From JAWLDA01 sp041686855 (GTDB lineage: Bacteria; Bacillota; Limnochordia; DTU080; RSA5), in NCBI GenBank assembly GCA_041686855.1, contig JAWLDA010000002.1, positions 1-64,000 of the forward strand: a DNA stretch of 64,000 nucleotides, given 5' to 3'. Positions 25,027-33,385 of this stretch are shown here, piece by piece. Made by a program: the position numbers and the translations under genes. Position 1 is the stretch's first letter. Each line of letters opens with the position of its first letter. Under the pieces are notes generated by a model. It saw only the letters and a list, made by a program, of their open reading frames with translations. It was not told where the DNA came from and did not search any database.

Positions 25027-25520
25027 GCTTGATTCCGCCCCTCTACTCGGGAGAATTTCTCTCTTAGGCGGGCAGCGACCGGCGCAGGTACCCAGTCGTC
25101 GACAGTGCCCCCCATACTAGCCACTTCTTTAACGATGCTCGAGCTCAAGAACGAGTGTTCGTTACTCGTCATAAGGTACACCATCTCCACCTGAGGGTTG
25201 AGATGGCGATTGGCGGCACCCAACTTAAACTCCGCCTCAAAATCACTCACCGCCCGCAGGCCCCGTACCATCGCCATGGCGCCCCGAGAGGCCGCGTACT
25301 CGACCGCCAGACCGTCAAAGGTCTCGCAGGTCACATTGTCGGCCGTCACGGATGAGCGCATCATTTCGAGGCGCTCCTGGACGGTGAAAAGCGTCTTTTT
25401 CTCCAGGTTGTTTAAGACCGCGACGTAGACGTGATCAAACAGGCGCGCGGCGCGGGCTACGATGTCAAGATGGCCAAAAGTGATCGGGTCAAAGCTGCCG
25501 GGGTAGATTGCTTTGCGCAT
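25023..25520 (-). CDS. coaD: Phosphopantetheine adenylyltransferase
   Basis: CoaD makes dephospho-CoA from ATP and 4'-phosphopantetheine. The 165-residue protein has the nucleotidyltransferase motif GSFDPITFGHLDI and the C-terminal LSSSIVKEV (ISSTxxRE-like) motif. ATG at 25520 follows GGAGGAGCC. It lies after rsmD, as in most Gram-positive bacteria. The window has no coaBC at its usual spot near rpoZ. Confidence 0.96.
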   Translation of the reverse strand: MRKAIYPGSFDPITFGHLDIVARAARLFDHVYVAVLNNLEKKTLFTVQERLEMMRSSVTADNVTCETFDGLAVEYAASRGAMAMVRGLRAVSDFEAEFKLGAANRHLNPQVEMVYLMTSNEHSFLSSSIVKEVASMGGTVDDWVPAPVAARLREKFSRVEGRNQA

Positions 25521-25542
25521 GGCTCCTCCAATGCGAATGACG

Positions 25543-26115
25543 TCACGACTCACCTTTACCGCCGGACTGCTCCGCGCTGAAAATCGTGAGCGCGGTCTCG
25601 CCAAAGTGCCTCTGGCGCAACGGTTTGAGGTTCTGCAGGTCGTCAGGCAACTCCTCTTTAATACTGTGCTCAACGACGACCCGACCACCGAGCGCGCACA
25701 GGCTCGCCTCATCGATCCACTTCAAACTTTCGGCCACCAGGTCGCGGTTGTAAGGGGGATCCAAAAAAATAAGATCGAAGGGCCCACGGGACTCCACGCT
25801 CCTAGCGCGCGGCAACCGAGCTCTGACCACTTGAGCACAGCCTTCCAAAGAGGTGTGTGTCAGATTCCGGCGAATCGCTGCGACGCTCAACGCTTCCTGG
25901 TCAATAAAGAGTGCGCCGCGCGCTCCCCGGCTGAGTGCCTCTATCCCCAGGGCGCCACTTCCAGCAAAGAGATCGAGGACGAGCGCCCCGACGACCCGCT
26001 CGCCTAAGATATTAAAGAGTGACTCCCGCACACGGTCGGCGGTCGGCCTCGTCTTATCCCCACGGGGAACGACGAGCCGCATCCCTTTGTGAGAACCTGC
26101 AACGATTCGGATCAC
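25543..26115 (-). CDS. rsmD: 16S rRNA (guanine966-N2)-methyltransferase
   Basis: RsmD methylates G966 of 16S rRNA. The 190-residue Rossmann enzyme has LDLFAGSGALGIEALSRGA for SAM binding and the N6/N2-type DPPY tetrad in LIFLDPPYN. Its start overlaps the recG stop by 4 bp, and coaD follows 22 bp downstream. Confidence 0.95.
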   Translation of the reverse strand: MIRIVAGSHKGMRLVVPRGDKTRPTADRVRESLFNILGERVVGALVLDLFAGSGALGIEALSRGARGALFIDQEALSVAAIRRNLTHTSLEGCAQVVRARLPRARSVESRGPFDLIFLDPPYNRDLVAESLKWIDEASLCALGGRVVVEHSIKEELPDDLQNLKPLRQRHFGETALTIFSAEQSGGKGES

Positions 26116-28127
26116 GACCTCGCCGCTCCTTCCACACGCGGGGCTTTCTTGAGCGCCTCTGGGCTGAGCTTTGAGACCAGACGAAAGAGATCCTGATCGA
26201 CGCTGGGCCGCACCACCTTAAATTCCGAACGTCCCGATTGGCGCACTCCAAAAAACTCTCCGGGCCCACGTAGCTCCAAGTCGAGTTCGGCCAGGCTCAG
26301 GCCGTCGTCCGTCGTTCGCAGCGCTTGAATCCTTCTCTTTGCCCGCTCGCTCTGCGGGTCCGTGACGAGAAGGCAGTACCCTTGGTGTGTGCCCCGACCG
26401 ACACGACCGCGCAACTGGTGCAATTGAGCCAGACCAAATTGATCCGCCGACTCGATCACCATTACAGACGCGTTGGGCACGTCGACTCCGACTTCGATCA
26501 CTGTTGTCGCCACGAGCACGTCAATCCTTCCCGCGACAAAGGCCGCCATCGTTCGCTCTTGTTCACTTGGACTTTGCTGCCCGTGCACGAGCCCCACCCG
26601 CACATCGGCCAACTCTTGGTCGGCCAGGCTCTTTGCCTCTACTATGACCCCTCCGACTCCGTCGTCATCCGCCTCCACACGCGGGAAAACAACATACGCC
26701 TGACGCGAGCGCTTCACCTCGCGCCGGAGAAAAGCGTAGAGTTCTCGGCGTTGACTCGGGTGGATCCAACGCGTGTCAACAGGAACTCGTCCCGGCGGAC
26801 GACCTTGGAGAATCGTTACATCCGTATCGGCGAACAGGACGTGCGCGAGCGTGCGAGGGATCGGCGTAGCGCTCATCGACAGTAGGTGGAGCGGTCCTAG
26901 TTGTAGCAGGGCCTCCCGCTGCGCTACCCCAAAGCGATGCTGCTCGTCAACGACGGCAAAGGCGATGTTGGGGAATGCGACGTCTGCCGCAAAGAGGGCT
27001 TGAGTGCCCACAAAGAGAGCGGCTCGTCCTTCACAGGCTTGGGCGACGACCCGCCCGCGCTCTTCGCCGGTCAAATCCGACGTCACCAAATGCACAGGGC
27101 ACCCCCATGGTGCAAGGAGGCGACTGAGTGTGCGCGCGTGTTGTTCTGCAAGAATCCTCGTAGGGGCGAGGAGAAGCGCCTGATACCCCGCCAATACTGC
27201 CGACAGGGCGCCATAGGCCGCAACCACTGTTTTCCCTGAGCCCACGTCCCCAAGGAGGAGGCGGCGCATGGGGCGGCGCCTCCCCATCTCCGCTGCAAGC
27301 GTCTCAATTGCTTGGCATTGGCCAGGCGTCAGGGTAAATGGGAGGCGCTCGTGGAAATCGGACCCAGAGAGCCGCTCTGAGAGACAGCGAGGCGCCGGGG
27401 CCGCTTGCGCGGCCTCTTTGCGGCTGATCGCATCGGTGTAGACGCTCACAATCTCTTCGAGCGCGACGCGACGTCGAGCCGGCTCGACCTCCGACACACT
27501 GTGCGGTAGGTGAAGGGCGCGCACGGCTTCGTTAAGCGGAGGCACATTCGCTGCGCGCAAGATGGGATCGTCCAACCACTCCATCGGAGTGTGACGCTCT
27601 AAAGCCGCCTTGATCCAGCCTACGAGTCTCGTGTGCGTGACTCCGTCCGTGAGTGCGTACACCGGCTGAGGAGGGAGTTCACTCCCAGGTGCGGGGAGTG
27701 AGTCTTTACCGCCCCCGTGTACGTCCAGAGTCACGCTGTGGAGTTCGACCCCACGTGCTCCTCGTTTGGCGTTCCCCGAGACGACCGCGTAGGCGCCTGG
27801 GCTCACCGGAGCTCGTGGAAGCGGGCCCCGGCCTCGCCGGTGAATAAACCACACGAGGCGTCCTTCCCCGGACTCGTCGACAAATTGGGCCTCCATCACA
27901 ATCAGAGCCTGGCGGGATGTTCGTCGACTCTCAACGTTGACAACTCTCCCTGCCCACGTCACCCACTCCCCCCGTCCTTGTGCATCAGCAATCCTCTCGA
28001 CGAACCGTTCACGGTAGGAACGCGGGAAGTGACGAATCAAGTCCGCCGCGCAAAGAATGCCCAACCGTTCCAGTCTGGAAGCGGTAGCAGGACCAATTCC
28101 GGGGAGATCGCACAGGTCAGCGGGCAA
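26112..28127 (-). CDS. recG: ATP-dependent DNA helicase RecG
   Basis: RecG remodels stalled forks and Holliday junctions. The 671-residue product has the N-terminal HhH-like start (LCDLPGIGPATASRLERLGI), the OB-fold wedge domain, and SF2 motifs LLGDVGSGKT, VVDEQHRFG and SMSATPIPRTLA. The start is TTG at 28127, which overlaps the end of degV by 11 bp; no ATG fits. Genes degV-recG-rsmD-coaD form one tight unit. Confidence 0.96.
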   Translation of the reverse strand: MPADLCDLPGIGPATASRLERLGILCAADLIRHFPRSYRERFVERIADAQGRGEWVTWAGRVVNVESRRTSRQALIVMEAQFVDESGEGRLVWFIHRRGRGPLPRAPVSPGAYAVVSGNAKRGARGVELHSVTLDVHGGGKDSLPAPGSELPPQPVYALTDGVTHTRLVGWIKAALERHTPMEWLDDPILRAANVPPLNEAVRALHLPHSVSEVEPARRRVALEEIVSVYTDAISRKEAAQAAPAPRCLSERLSGSDFHERLPFTLTPGQCQAIETLAAEMGRRRPMRRLLLGDVGSGKTVVAAYGALSAVLAGYQALLLAPTRILAEQHARTLSRLLAPWGCPVHLVTSDLTGEERGRVVAQACEGRAALFVGTQALFAADVAFPNIAFAVVDEQHRFGVAQREALLQLGPLHLLSMSATPIPRTLAHVLFADTDVTILQGRPPGRVPVDTRWIHPSQRRELYAFLRREVKRSRQAYVVFPRVEADDDGVGGVIVEAKSLADQELADVRVGLVHGQQSPSEQERTMAAFVAGRIDVLVATTVIEVGVDVPNASVMVIESADQFGLAQLHQLRGRVGRGTHQGYCLLVTDPQSERAKRRIQALRTTDDGLSLAELDLELRGPGEFFGVRQSGRSEFKVVRPSVDQDLFRLVSKLSPEALKKAPRVEGAARS

Positions 28128-28968
28128 AGAGGATCACACCGAGCGTTCCCGGTCCGGCGTGTGTCCCGACGGTGGGTCCCAATTCGGCCACGAAGAGGCG
28201 CGCCTTGCCGAAGCTGTCTTGCAGAGCCTCTCTCAGGCTCTCGGCCTCGTTCGCCGCCCGGGCATGCATCACGGCGCCAACGTAGACGTCCCCGGTCGCG
28301 GCCTGGGTAAGTCGATCCAAGAGACGTGCGCGCGCTTTGGCCGCGCCCCGTACTCGATCTACGGGAGAGACGACACCGTCCTCCAGTGTCAAGATTGGTT
28401 TCACGTTCATTAATCCGCCCACAAGTGCCTGAGCCTTTCCGATGCGTCCGTTGCGCCGCAGATACTCCAGGGTATCGACCAAAAAGTACAGGTGAGCCGA
28501 GCCCATCATCTCTCGGCTGCGAGCGACAATGACGTCCGGCTCGCAACCTTTTCGTACCCCAACAGCGGCCTCGAGGACGATCAACGCTAAAGCCAAGGAG
28601 ACGGTGCGCGTGTCGATCACCTCGATGCGGCGATCCGGGAGTTGACGAGCCGCTAGGAGCGCCGATTGATACGTACCACTCAACTTGCTGGACAAGTGGA
28701 ACGATATAATGGTGTCGCCGGGTTGCGATATGTTGGTGTACGCCTCAACAAACGCGGCCGGTGAGGGCTGCGAGGTACGCGGCATCTCTTGGGAATGCGC
28801 CAGGAGCTCATAGAATTCCGACGTCGAAAGATCCACTCCGGACTGGTACTCCCGATCTCCGAAATGGACCGTGAGCGGCACAATATGAACATGTCCTTCG
28901 ACCCCGTACGCTTGCAACAGCTCCGGCGTCAAATCCGCGGTTGAGTCCGTCACGACGTGAATAGCCAC
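28117..28968 (-). CDS. degV: DegV family fatty-acid-binding protein (FakB-like)
   Basis: DegV/FakB proteins bind a fatty acid and present it to FakA for phosphorylation. The 283-residue protein starts at GTG 28968, after GAGGAGGT. It has the family N-terminal VVTDSTADL, a TSQPSPAAF motif and ISFHLSSKLSGTYQSA. It is directly downstream of fakA (13 bp), so the kinase and one of its carriers are probably co-produced. In Bacillus, sdaAB/sdaAA lie here instead. Confidence 0.92.
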   Translation of the reverse strand: MAIHVVTDSTADLTPELLQAYGVEGHVHIVPLTVHFGDREYQSGVDLSTSEFYELLAHSQEMPRTSQPSPAAFVEAYTNISQPGDTIISFHLSSKLSGTYQSALLAARQLPDRRIEVIDTRTVSLALALIVLEAAVGVRKGCEPDVIVARSREMMGSAHLYFLVDTLEYLRRNGRIGKAQALVGGLMNVKPILTLEDGVVSPVDRVRGAAKARARLLDRLTQAATGDVYVGAVMHARAANEAESLREALQDSFGKARLFVAELGPTVGTHAGPGTLGVILFAR

Positions 28969-28981
28969 TTTTACCACCTCC

Positions 28982-30613
28982 TCATTCGACTGCGATCCAG
29001 TAGTCGAACGTGCTCTGGCCGCCCGCGTACACCTCGAACTCGCAGCCGGCGAACTCCTCTTGGAGCGTGCGACAATGCTCGTCAGCTGTTTCGGGCTGAA
29101 TCCGTTCGCCAAAGTACAGGGTGACGAGCGCTCCATCGTCGAGGCCCATGGATGCAAGAGCCGTGCGGACCGCCTCCAACAGCCCCTTCGACGCGCACGT
29201 CAGCTCACCGTCGACCATCGTAATGAAATCACCAGCTTCGACATCCACTCCCTGCAAGGATGCATCGCGGGCGGCCTGCGTCACTTGAGCCACCCGCATC
29301 CCTTCCGCGCCCGCCGTCATGGCACGTACACTCTCTTGAAAATCAGCCTGTGCATCGAACTGTAGAAGAGCGCTGATGGCTCCTGGAGCCGTGTACGCCG
29401 GCACGACGGCCACCTCTTTGGAAGACATGTCTGCCCCCTGTTGCGCCGCGAGGGCGGCGTCCTTGTGGGCCGGCAGAACGATCACCCGCGTGGCGGGCGC
29501 GCGCTCAATCGCCTCGAGAAACTGGCCCGCGCTCGGTTTCAACGCCGACGTCGCCGGAATGATCTCCGCAACTCCGTAGCTCGCCATAATCTCGCTGAAG
29601 CCTGCGCCCCAACCGACGGCGACGATGGCCACTTCAGCCTCTTGGCGCTGCCCACGCAGGGAATCCTCGTTTTGCCGTTTCATATTCCCCACGCTGACGT
29701 CCATGAGATCTCCCCATCTGCATCCTTCCTCGAGGGCTTTGCCGGGATGGTCCGTGTGTACGTGTACCTTAACGAGCTCCGACGAGCCGACCACCATCAG
29801 TGAATCTCCCAGCGGCGACAACGTAGACCGCAGGCTCTCCAGGTCGATCGCCGTACCACTCACTAAGAACTCGGTACAATACTGAAAGGTAATATCCGCC
29901 TCATGAATGGCAAAGCGGGAATGGGGATCAATAGAGTGAACGTCAAACGCTTCTACAGAACCGACATCTTCGCTCAGGTTGGATGAATGGGAGAAGTCGG
30001 CGACGGTGCCTTCGTTGCGCAAAGCTTCGAGTGCAGCTGCGGCACAAACAACGAGTCCCTCTCCCCCGGCATCGACGACTCCCGCCTCCTGTAAAATCGG
30101 TAAGAGTTGGGGGGTGCGCTCCAGGGCCTCGACCGCGGCCTGAAGGGCCGCCTCCAACACACCGTCGACGTCCAGCCCTGCATCCGCCGCCTGCACCGCA
30201 CCCTCTGCCGCCGCGCGGCCCACGGTGAGCATCGTCCCTTCTTGTGGCTCTGTGACGGCACTATACGCCGTCTGCGCAGCAGACTGAAACGCCCTAGCGA
30301 TATCGTGGGCATCAGCGTGCTCGCACTCTTGCAAACCAACGTAAAATCCATGAAAAAACTGCGAGAGAATGGTGCCGGAGTTGCCGCGCGCCCCCCATAG
30401 TGCGCCGTGAGCGAGCGCCTTGGCTTGTTGATGAATCGTCGCTCCACTCATGCCCTTCACCGCTGCCTTGAGAGTTAAGGCCATATTTGTGCCGGTGTCC
30501 CCATCCGGCACAGGGAAGACATTGAGTCCGTTGATGCGTCTCTTCTCACGTTCCAAAGCGGCTAAGGCCGAGTTCGCCATACGTTGAAGGTGTTCACTCG
30601 TCAGTACGTCCAT
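28982..30613 (-). CDS. fakA: Fatty acid kinase, ATPase subunit FakA (YloV)
   Basis: FakA phosphorylates FakB-bound fatty acids. The 543-residue protein has an N-terminal DhaL (Dak2) domain with the Mg-ATP motif NVFPVPDGDTGTNM (about 31-44) and GARGNSGTILSQFF, then the middle and C-terminal FakA domains. The asp23-like gene (yloU) that usually precedes it in Bacillota is absent; rpmB lies upstream but on the other strand. Confidence 0.94.
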   Translation of the reverse strand: MDVLTSEHLQRMANSALAALEREKRRINGLNVFPVPDGDTGTNMALTLKAAVKGMSGATIHQQAKALAHGALWGARGNSGTILSQFFHGFYVGLQECEHADAHDIARAFQSAAQTAYSAVTEPQEGTMLTVGRAAAEGAVQAADAGLDVDGVLEAALQAAVEALERTPQLLPILQEAGVVDAGGEGLVVCAAAALEALRNEGTVADFSHSSNLSEDVGSVEAFDVHSIDPHSRFAIHEADITFQYCTEFLVSGTAIDLESLRSTLSPLGDSLMVVGSSELVKVHVHTDHPGKALEEGCRWGDLMDVSVGNMKRQNEDSLRGQRQEAEVAIVAVGWGAGFSEIMASYGVAEIIPATSALKPSAGQFLEAIERAPATRVIVLPAHKDAALAAQQGADMSSKEVAVVPAYTAPGAISALLQFDAQADFQESVRAMTAGAEGMRVAQVTQAARDASLQGVDVEAGDFITMVDGELTCASKGLLEAVRTALASMGLDDGALVTLYFGERIQPETADEHCRTLQEEFAGCEFEVYAGGQSTFDYWIAVE

Positions 30614-30746
30614 CCGTCTCCATCCCCCGCTATTAACACACTTGCACCCCTACAAAAATCGGGACGGGCACGCCTGGATAATTACTCCTTAACCTACAGG
30701 CCTTCCTCCCGACCACGGCGATCGGGACGAGCTGCGAACAGACTCG

Positions 30747-30775
30747 TGGACAAGGAAGGGGCCATATGCTAAACT
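30747..30775 (+). promoter_or_regulatory. SigA-type promoter of rpmB
   Basis: TGGACA (30747-30752), 17-bp spacer, TAAACT (30770-30775), followed by a leader of about 60 nt and a strong TAGGAGGTG site ahead of rpmB. Confidence 0.7.
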
Positions 30776-30843
30776 TATCAGGTATTGTGCGCGAATGTAC
30801 CTTAAGTAGAAGATAAGCCTTACGGGTAGGAGGTGCTTTCAAG

Positions 30844-31035
30844 ATGGCAAGACGCTGCATCGTCTGCGATAAGGGCACAAAGAGTGGACACAATGTCTCT
30901 CACTCGCAGCGAAAGACCAACCGTGTATGGGTGCCTAATCTGCAACGCATCCGCGTGATGGTGGGCAATACGCCCAAGCGAGCCTACGTATGTACTACGT
31001 GTATCAAGTCAGGTAAGGTTGAGCGGGCTATTTAA
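30844..31035 (+). CDS. rpmB: 50S ribosomal protein L28
   Basis: The 63-residue protein begins MARRCIVCDKGTKSGHNVSH and has a second CxxC in YVCTTCIKSG, so it is the zinc-binding form of L28. It is monocistronic, rightward, and divergent from fakA, as rpmB is in Bacillus. Its last codons form the left arm of a strong hairpin shared with the converging orphan gene. Confidence 0.97.
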   Translation: MARRCIVCDKGTKSGHNVSHSQRKTNRVWVPNLQRIRVMVGNTPKRAYVCTTCIKSGKVERAI

Positions 31036-31051
31036 ATTCCAGCCCGCTCAA
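31019..31051. terminator. Hairpin between converging genes
   Basis: TTGAGCGGGCT (31019-31029) pairs perfectly with AGCCCGCTCAA (31041-31051) around an 11-nt AT-rich loop. It contains the ends of both rpmB and the opposite orphan gene. There is no T run on either side, so it may act as a 3' mRNA stabiliser or a weak two-way terminator. Confidence 0.55.
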
Positions 31052-31436
31052 GTCTGCCCCTGTCAGAGCCGTCGCGGGGCGGTAGCCAAAGAGCCGGCCA
31101 ACGCGGCAAAGAGCGGACCGCCTCGACTACGCTCTCAATTTGTGACCAGCGCACATCGACCATCGCCAGGTTTAATCCCGACCAGTCAATGCGCCGGGTC
31201 TCCATCCACCAACACAACAAGTATAGAGATTCAGGATCAAAGCGGACAACCAGCCAGCAGTGGCGGCTCCGCTCTCCTCCAAAGTGTGTCAATACCCGGA
31301 CCAAAGCAGTTCCCACATACACCTCCGCACAGGTGATCGCGGCAGACGCCCGATACCGTTTGCGGAGCTCAAGCTTGAGATACTCAGTCCAACCGTTGCA
31401 ACGCCAGGCTATGATCACCATCGGACTTCGCCTCAC
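31032..31436 (-). CDS. Orphan protein of unknown function
   Basis: A 134-residue product from GTG 31436, 7 nt after AGAGGAG; a GTG at 31487 and an ATG at 31421 are alternatives. It is basic and Trp-rich, with alternating hydrophobic stretches (CWLVVRFDPESLYLLCWWM), and no family is recognised. The amino-acid make-up looks like a real protein, not a shadow frame: few Pro/Ser runs, plausible secondary structure. A good promoter lies about 240 bp upstream. It ends inside the hairpin shared with rpmB. Confidence 0.55.
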   Translation of the reverse strand: MRRSPMVIIAWRCNGWTEYLKLELRKRYRASAAITCAEVYVGTALVRVLTHFGGERSRHCWLVVRFDPESLYLLCWWMETRRIDWSGLNLAMVDVRWSQIESVVEAVRSLPRWPALWLPPRDGSDRGRLERAGI

Positions 31437-31602
31437 ACTGCGTCTCCTCTGCTTCACTTGCAAGACGGGCGATCCGGAGTCGACCACTCTCTACACTATC
31501 CCAGCTTGGTGTCACCAGCCATGCCCATGAGGGAAGTTTTTTTGACGAACTTGACTTGCCCGCGCCCACATCAGTGGGCCGACGACCCTTGGTCGCCCGC
31601 AA
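31384..31602 (-). CDS. Possible small protein upstream of the orphan gene
   Basis: A 72-codon frame starting at TTG 31602 with GGGAGAG 5 nt upstream; a second AGGAGG lies at 31621-31626. The product is rich in Ser, Lys and Arg at the start, with a PSWAWLVTPSW segment, and ends overlapping the next gene by 53 bp. The same frame stays open to an ATG at 31671, only about 5 nt after the predicted transcript start. It may be a leader-encoded peptide, or not translated. No family is recognised. Confidence 0.3.
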   Translation of the reverse strand: MRATKGRRPTDVGAGKSSSSKKLPSWAWLVTPSWDSVESGRLRIARLASEAEETQCEAKSDGDHSLALQRLD

Positions 31603-31682
31603 CGTCTCTCTCCCGTAGGACCTCCTCTTTACGCTAATATGGGTCGACTCCGGAAAATTGTACCAGCCCATCTGTTGTTAAT

Positions 31683-31711
31683 AGTATACTTTGGTTCATC
31701 CGAGCAGTCAA
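31683..31711 (-). promoter_or_regulatory. SigA-type promoter of the orphan gene
   Basis: Read leftwards: TTGACT (31711-31706), 17-bp spacer, TATACT (31688-31683), one mismatch per box. The only leftward genes it can serve are the small ORF and the orphan protein. Confidence 0.75.
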
Positions 31712-31732
31712 CTATTTGTTTACCCAAATGCT

Positions 31733-31767
31733 AAAAAAAGACGGCGTGCCGCAAAGGCGACAACGCC
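31733..31767 (-). terminator. Intrinsic terminator after rpe
   Basis: Read leftwards, a 10-bp stem with one bulged T (31767-31743, loop CTTT) is followed by GTC and seven T. It closes the long rlmN-to-rpe transcription unit. Confidence 0.88.
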
Positions 31768-31833
31768 ACCATTCGACAAAACCCCTCGAGTTAATTCTCA
31801 CTTTACCGCCCGTCCGCAAAGTTTAAAACTGCC

Positions 31834-32487
31834 CTACTCCTTTGCAGACATGCCTTTGCGTAGCTCCTCAATCGCTTTCTGAGGATTTGAGGCCTTAAAG
31901 ACTGCTGTGCCCGCCACCACCACCGACGCTCCCGCTTCAGCGACGAGTCCGATGGTCTCGAGCGTGATCCCTCCGTCCACCTGGACCTCAAACTCATGTT
32001 GTCGGGACTCCCGCAACCCCGCTACTTCACTCACTTTGGGCAATGTCTCAGAAAGGAAGCTTTGCCCGCCAAAGCCCGGATTCACCGTCATCACGAGCAC
32101 AAGGTCCACCATATGCAGTATGTACTCGATTCCAGACACACTCGTGGCCGGATTGTACGCAATGCCGGCCCTTACTCCGCATGTCCGGATCGCTTGAAGC
32201 GTTGAGTGCACGTGGCGGCACGCCTCGACGTGCACGGTAAGGCGATCGGCCCCGGCCTTGGCAAAAGCCTCGACATAACGAATTGGCTCCTCCACCATTA
32301 AGTGTACGTCAAGTGGTAGGTGAGTCTCGCGCCGCAGCGCGGCGACCACGTCCGGTCCCATCGTAATGTTGGGCACAAAATGCCCATCCATCACATCCAC
32401 GTGAATCCAATCCGCGTTTGCCACGGCGCTCACAGACTCGGCTAACCGGGCAAAATCGGCCGCCAAGATCGATGGTGCCACTTTCAC
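31834..32487 (-). CDS. rpe: Ribulose-phosphate 3-epimerase
   Basis: Rpe interconverts ribulose-5-phosphate and xylulose-5-phosphate. The 217-residue TIM barrel has APSILAADF, HVDVMDGHFVPNITMGPDV (metal His and Asp) and MTVNPGFGGQSF, with a second metal Asp in VDGGI. It follows rsgA by 4 bp, matching prkC-rsgA-rpe in Bacillus. Confidence 0.97.
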   Translation of the reverse strand: MKVAPSILAADFARLAESVSAVANADWIHVDVMDGHFVPNITMGPDVVAALRRETHLPLDVHLMVEEPIRYVEAFAKAGADRLTVHVEACRHVHSTLQAIRTCGVRAGIAYNPATSVSGIEYILHMVDLVLVMTVNPGFGGQSFLSETLPKVSEVAGLRESRQHEFEVQVDGGITLETIGLVAEAGASVVVAGTAVFKASNPQKAIEELRKGMSAKE

Positions 32488-32491
32488 TAGA

Positions 32492-33367
32492 CTAATACCG
32501 CCTTTCGTACGCTTCTTCTATTTCGGCAAGCAAGCGCAAGTAGCGTTCGTATCGCCCTCGATCTACTCGCCCGGCATCGACGTCTCCCCGCACCGCGCAG
32601 CCGGGCTCCGCCCGATGAAGACATCCCGAGAAGCGGCACTCCGCTTCGAGCGCTCGAAACTCCGGATACCAGTCGCGCACCGTACGTGGATCAACGATGC
32701 CAAACGTAAGGGTCGAGAATCCTGGAGAGTCGGCGATCCACCCTCCGCTTGGTAGCGGGAGGAGTCTGACCGCTCTCGTCGTATGGCGCCCGCGACTGGT
32801 CCGTTCACTCACAGCTCCCGTCTCAAGCGTGGTGTCTCGCGAGAGCGCTCGTAAAATGCTTGTTTTGCCCACTCCGGACGGACCGGCGACGACCGCCACG
32901 CGACCAGCGATCTCGCCGGCCAACTCGTCGATGCCGAGGCCGGCCATCGCACTCACCCGCAGCACCCGATATCCGGCGCATGTATATGGCTCCGCAGCCA
33001 CCGTCAGCTGGTCCTCATCGGCAAGGTCAAATTTGTTAAAGACCACCAGCGCCGCCAATCCCTCCCGTTCAGCATGGGCTAAGATGCGGTCCAACAGATC
33101 GTAAGAGGGTGGCGGATCCGCTATCGAGACCACCACGACCACGAGCTCAACGTTGGCGATAGCGGGGCGAACCAACTGCGAAGTGCGTGGCTGCACATGC
33201 TCGACCACTCCGCCCTCGTCCGCGATCCGCACCTCAACGCGATCGCCGACAAGGATTGCACCTTTCCGCTTCACCTTCCCTCGGGCCTTTAAGAGGAGTT
33301 CGTCACCGTCTTGGAAGCGGACTGTATGGAACCCACCCACACTCTGAATCACGCGTCCGATTCTCAT
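32492..33367 (-). CDS. rsgA: Ribosome small subunit GTPase RsgA
   Basis: RsgA is a circularly permuted GTPase that checks 30S maturation. The 291-residue protein has an N-terminal OB fold, G4 NKFDLAD before the P loop GPSGVGKTS, DSPGF, and a C-terminal zinc knuckle (CRFSGCLHRAEPGC). It lies between prkC and rpe. Confidence 0.96.
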   Translation of the reverse strand: MRIGRVIQSVGGFHTVRFQDGDELLLKARGKVKRKGAILVGDRVEVRIADEGGVVEHVQPRTSQLVRPAIANVELVVVVVSIADPPPSYDLLDRILAHAEREGLAALVVFNKFDLADEDQLTVAAEPYTCAGYRVLRVSAMAGLGIDELAGEIAGRVAVVAGPSGVGKTSILRALSRDTTLETGAVSERTSRGRHTTRAVRLLPLPSGGWIADSPGFSTLTFGIVDPRTVRDWYPEFRALEAECRFSGCLHRAEPGCAVRGDVDAGRVDRGRYERYLRLLAEIEEAYERRY

Positions 33368-33385
33368 TGCTCACCCCCACCTGGC

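Larger units (their letters stand above)
31437..31833. other. Intergenic stretch between rpe and the orphan gene
   Basis: This roughly 400-bp gap holds the rpe terminator, a strong leftward promoter and a possible small ORF. SpoVM and ThiN, which in Bacillus lie between rpe and rpmB, were looked for and not found. Confidence 0.5.

Noticed and set aside
31525..31546. T run GTTTTTTTG as a rightward terminator of rpmB
   Set aside because: No real stem precedes it (3 bp only), and it is 500 bp beyond rpmB.
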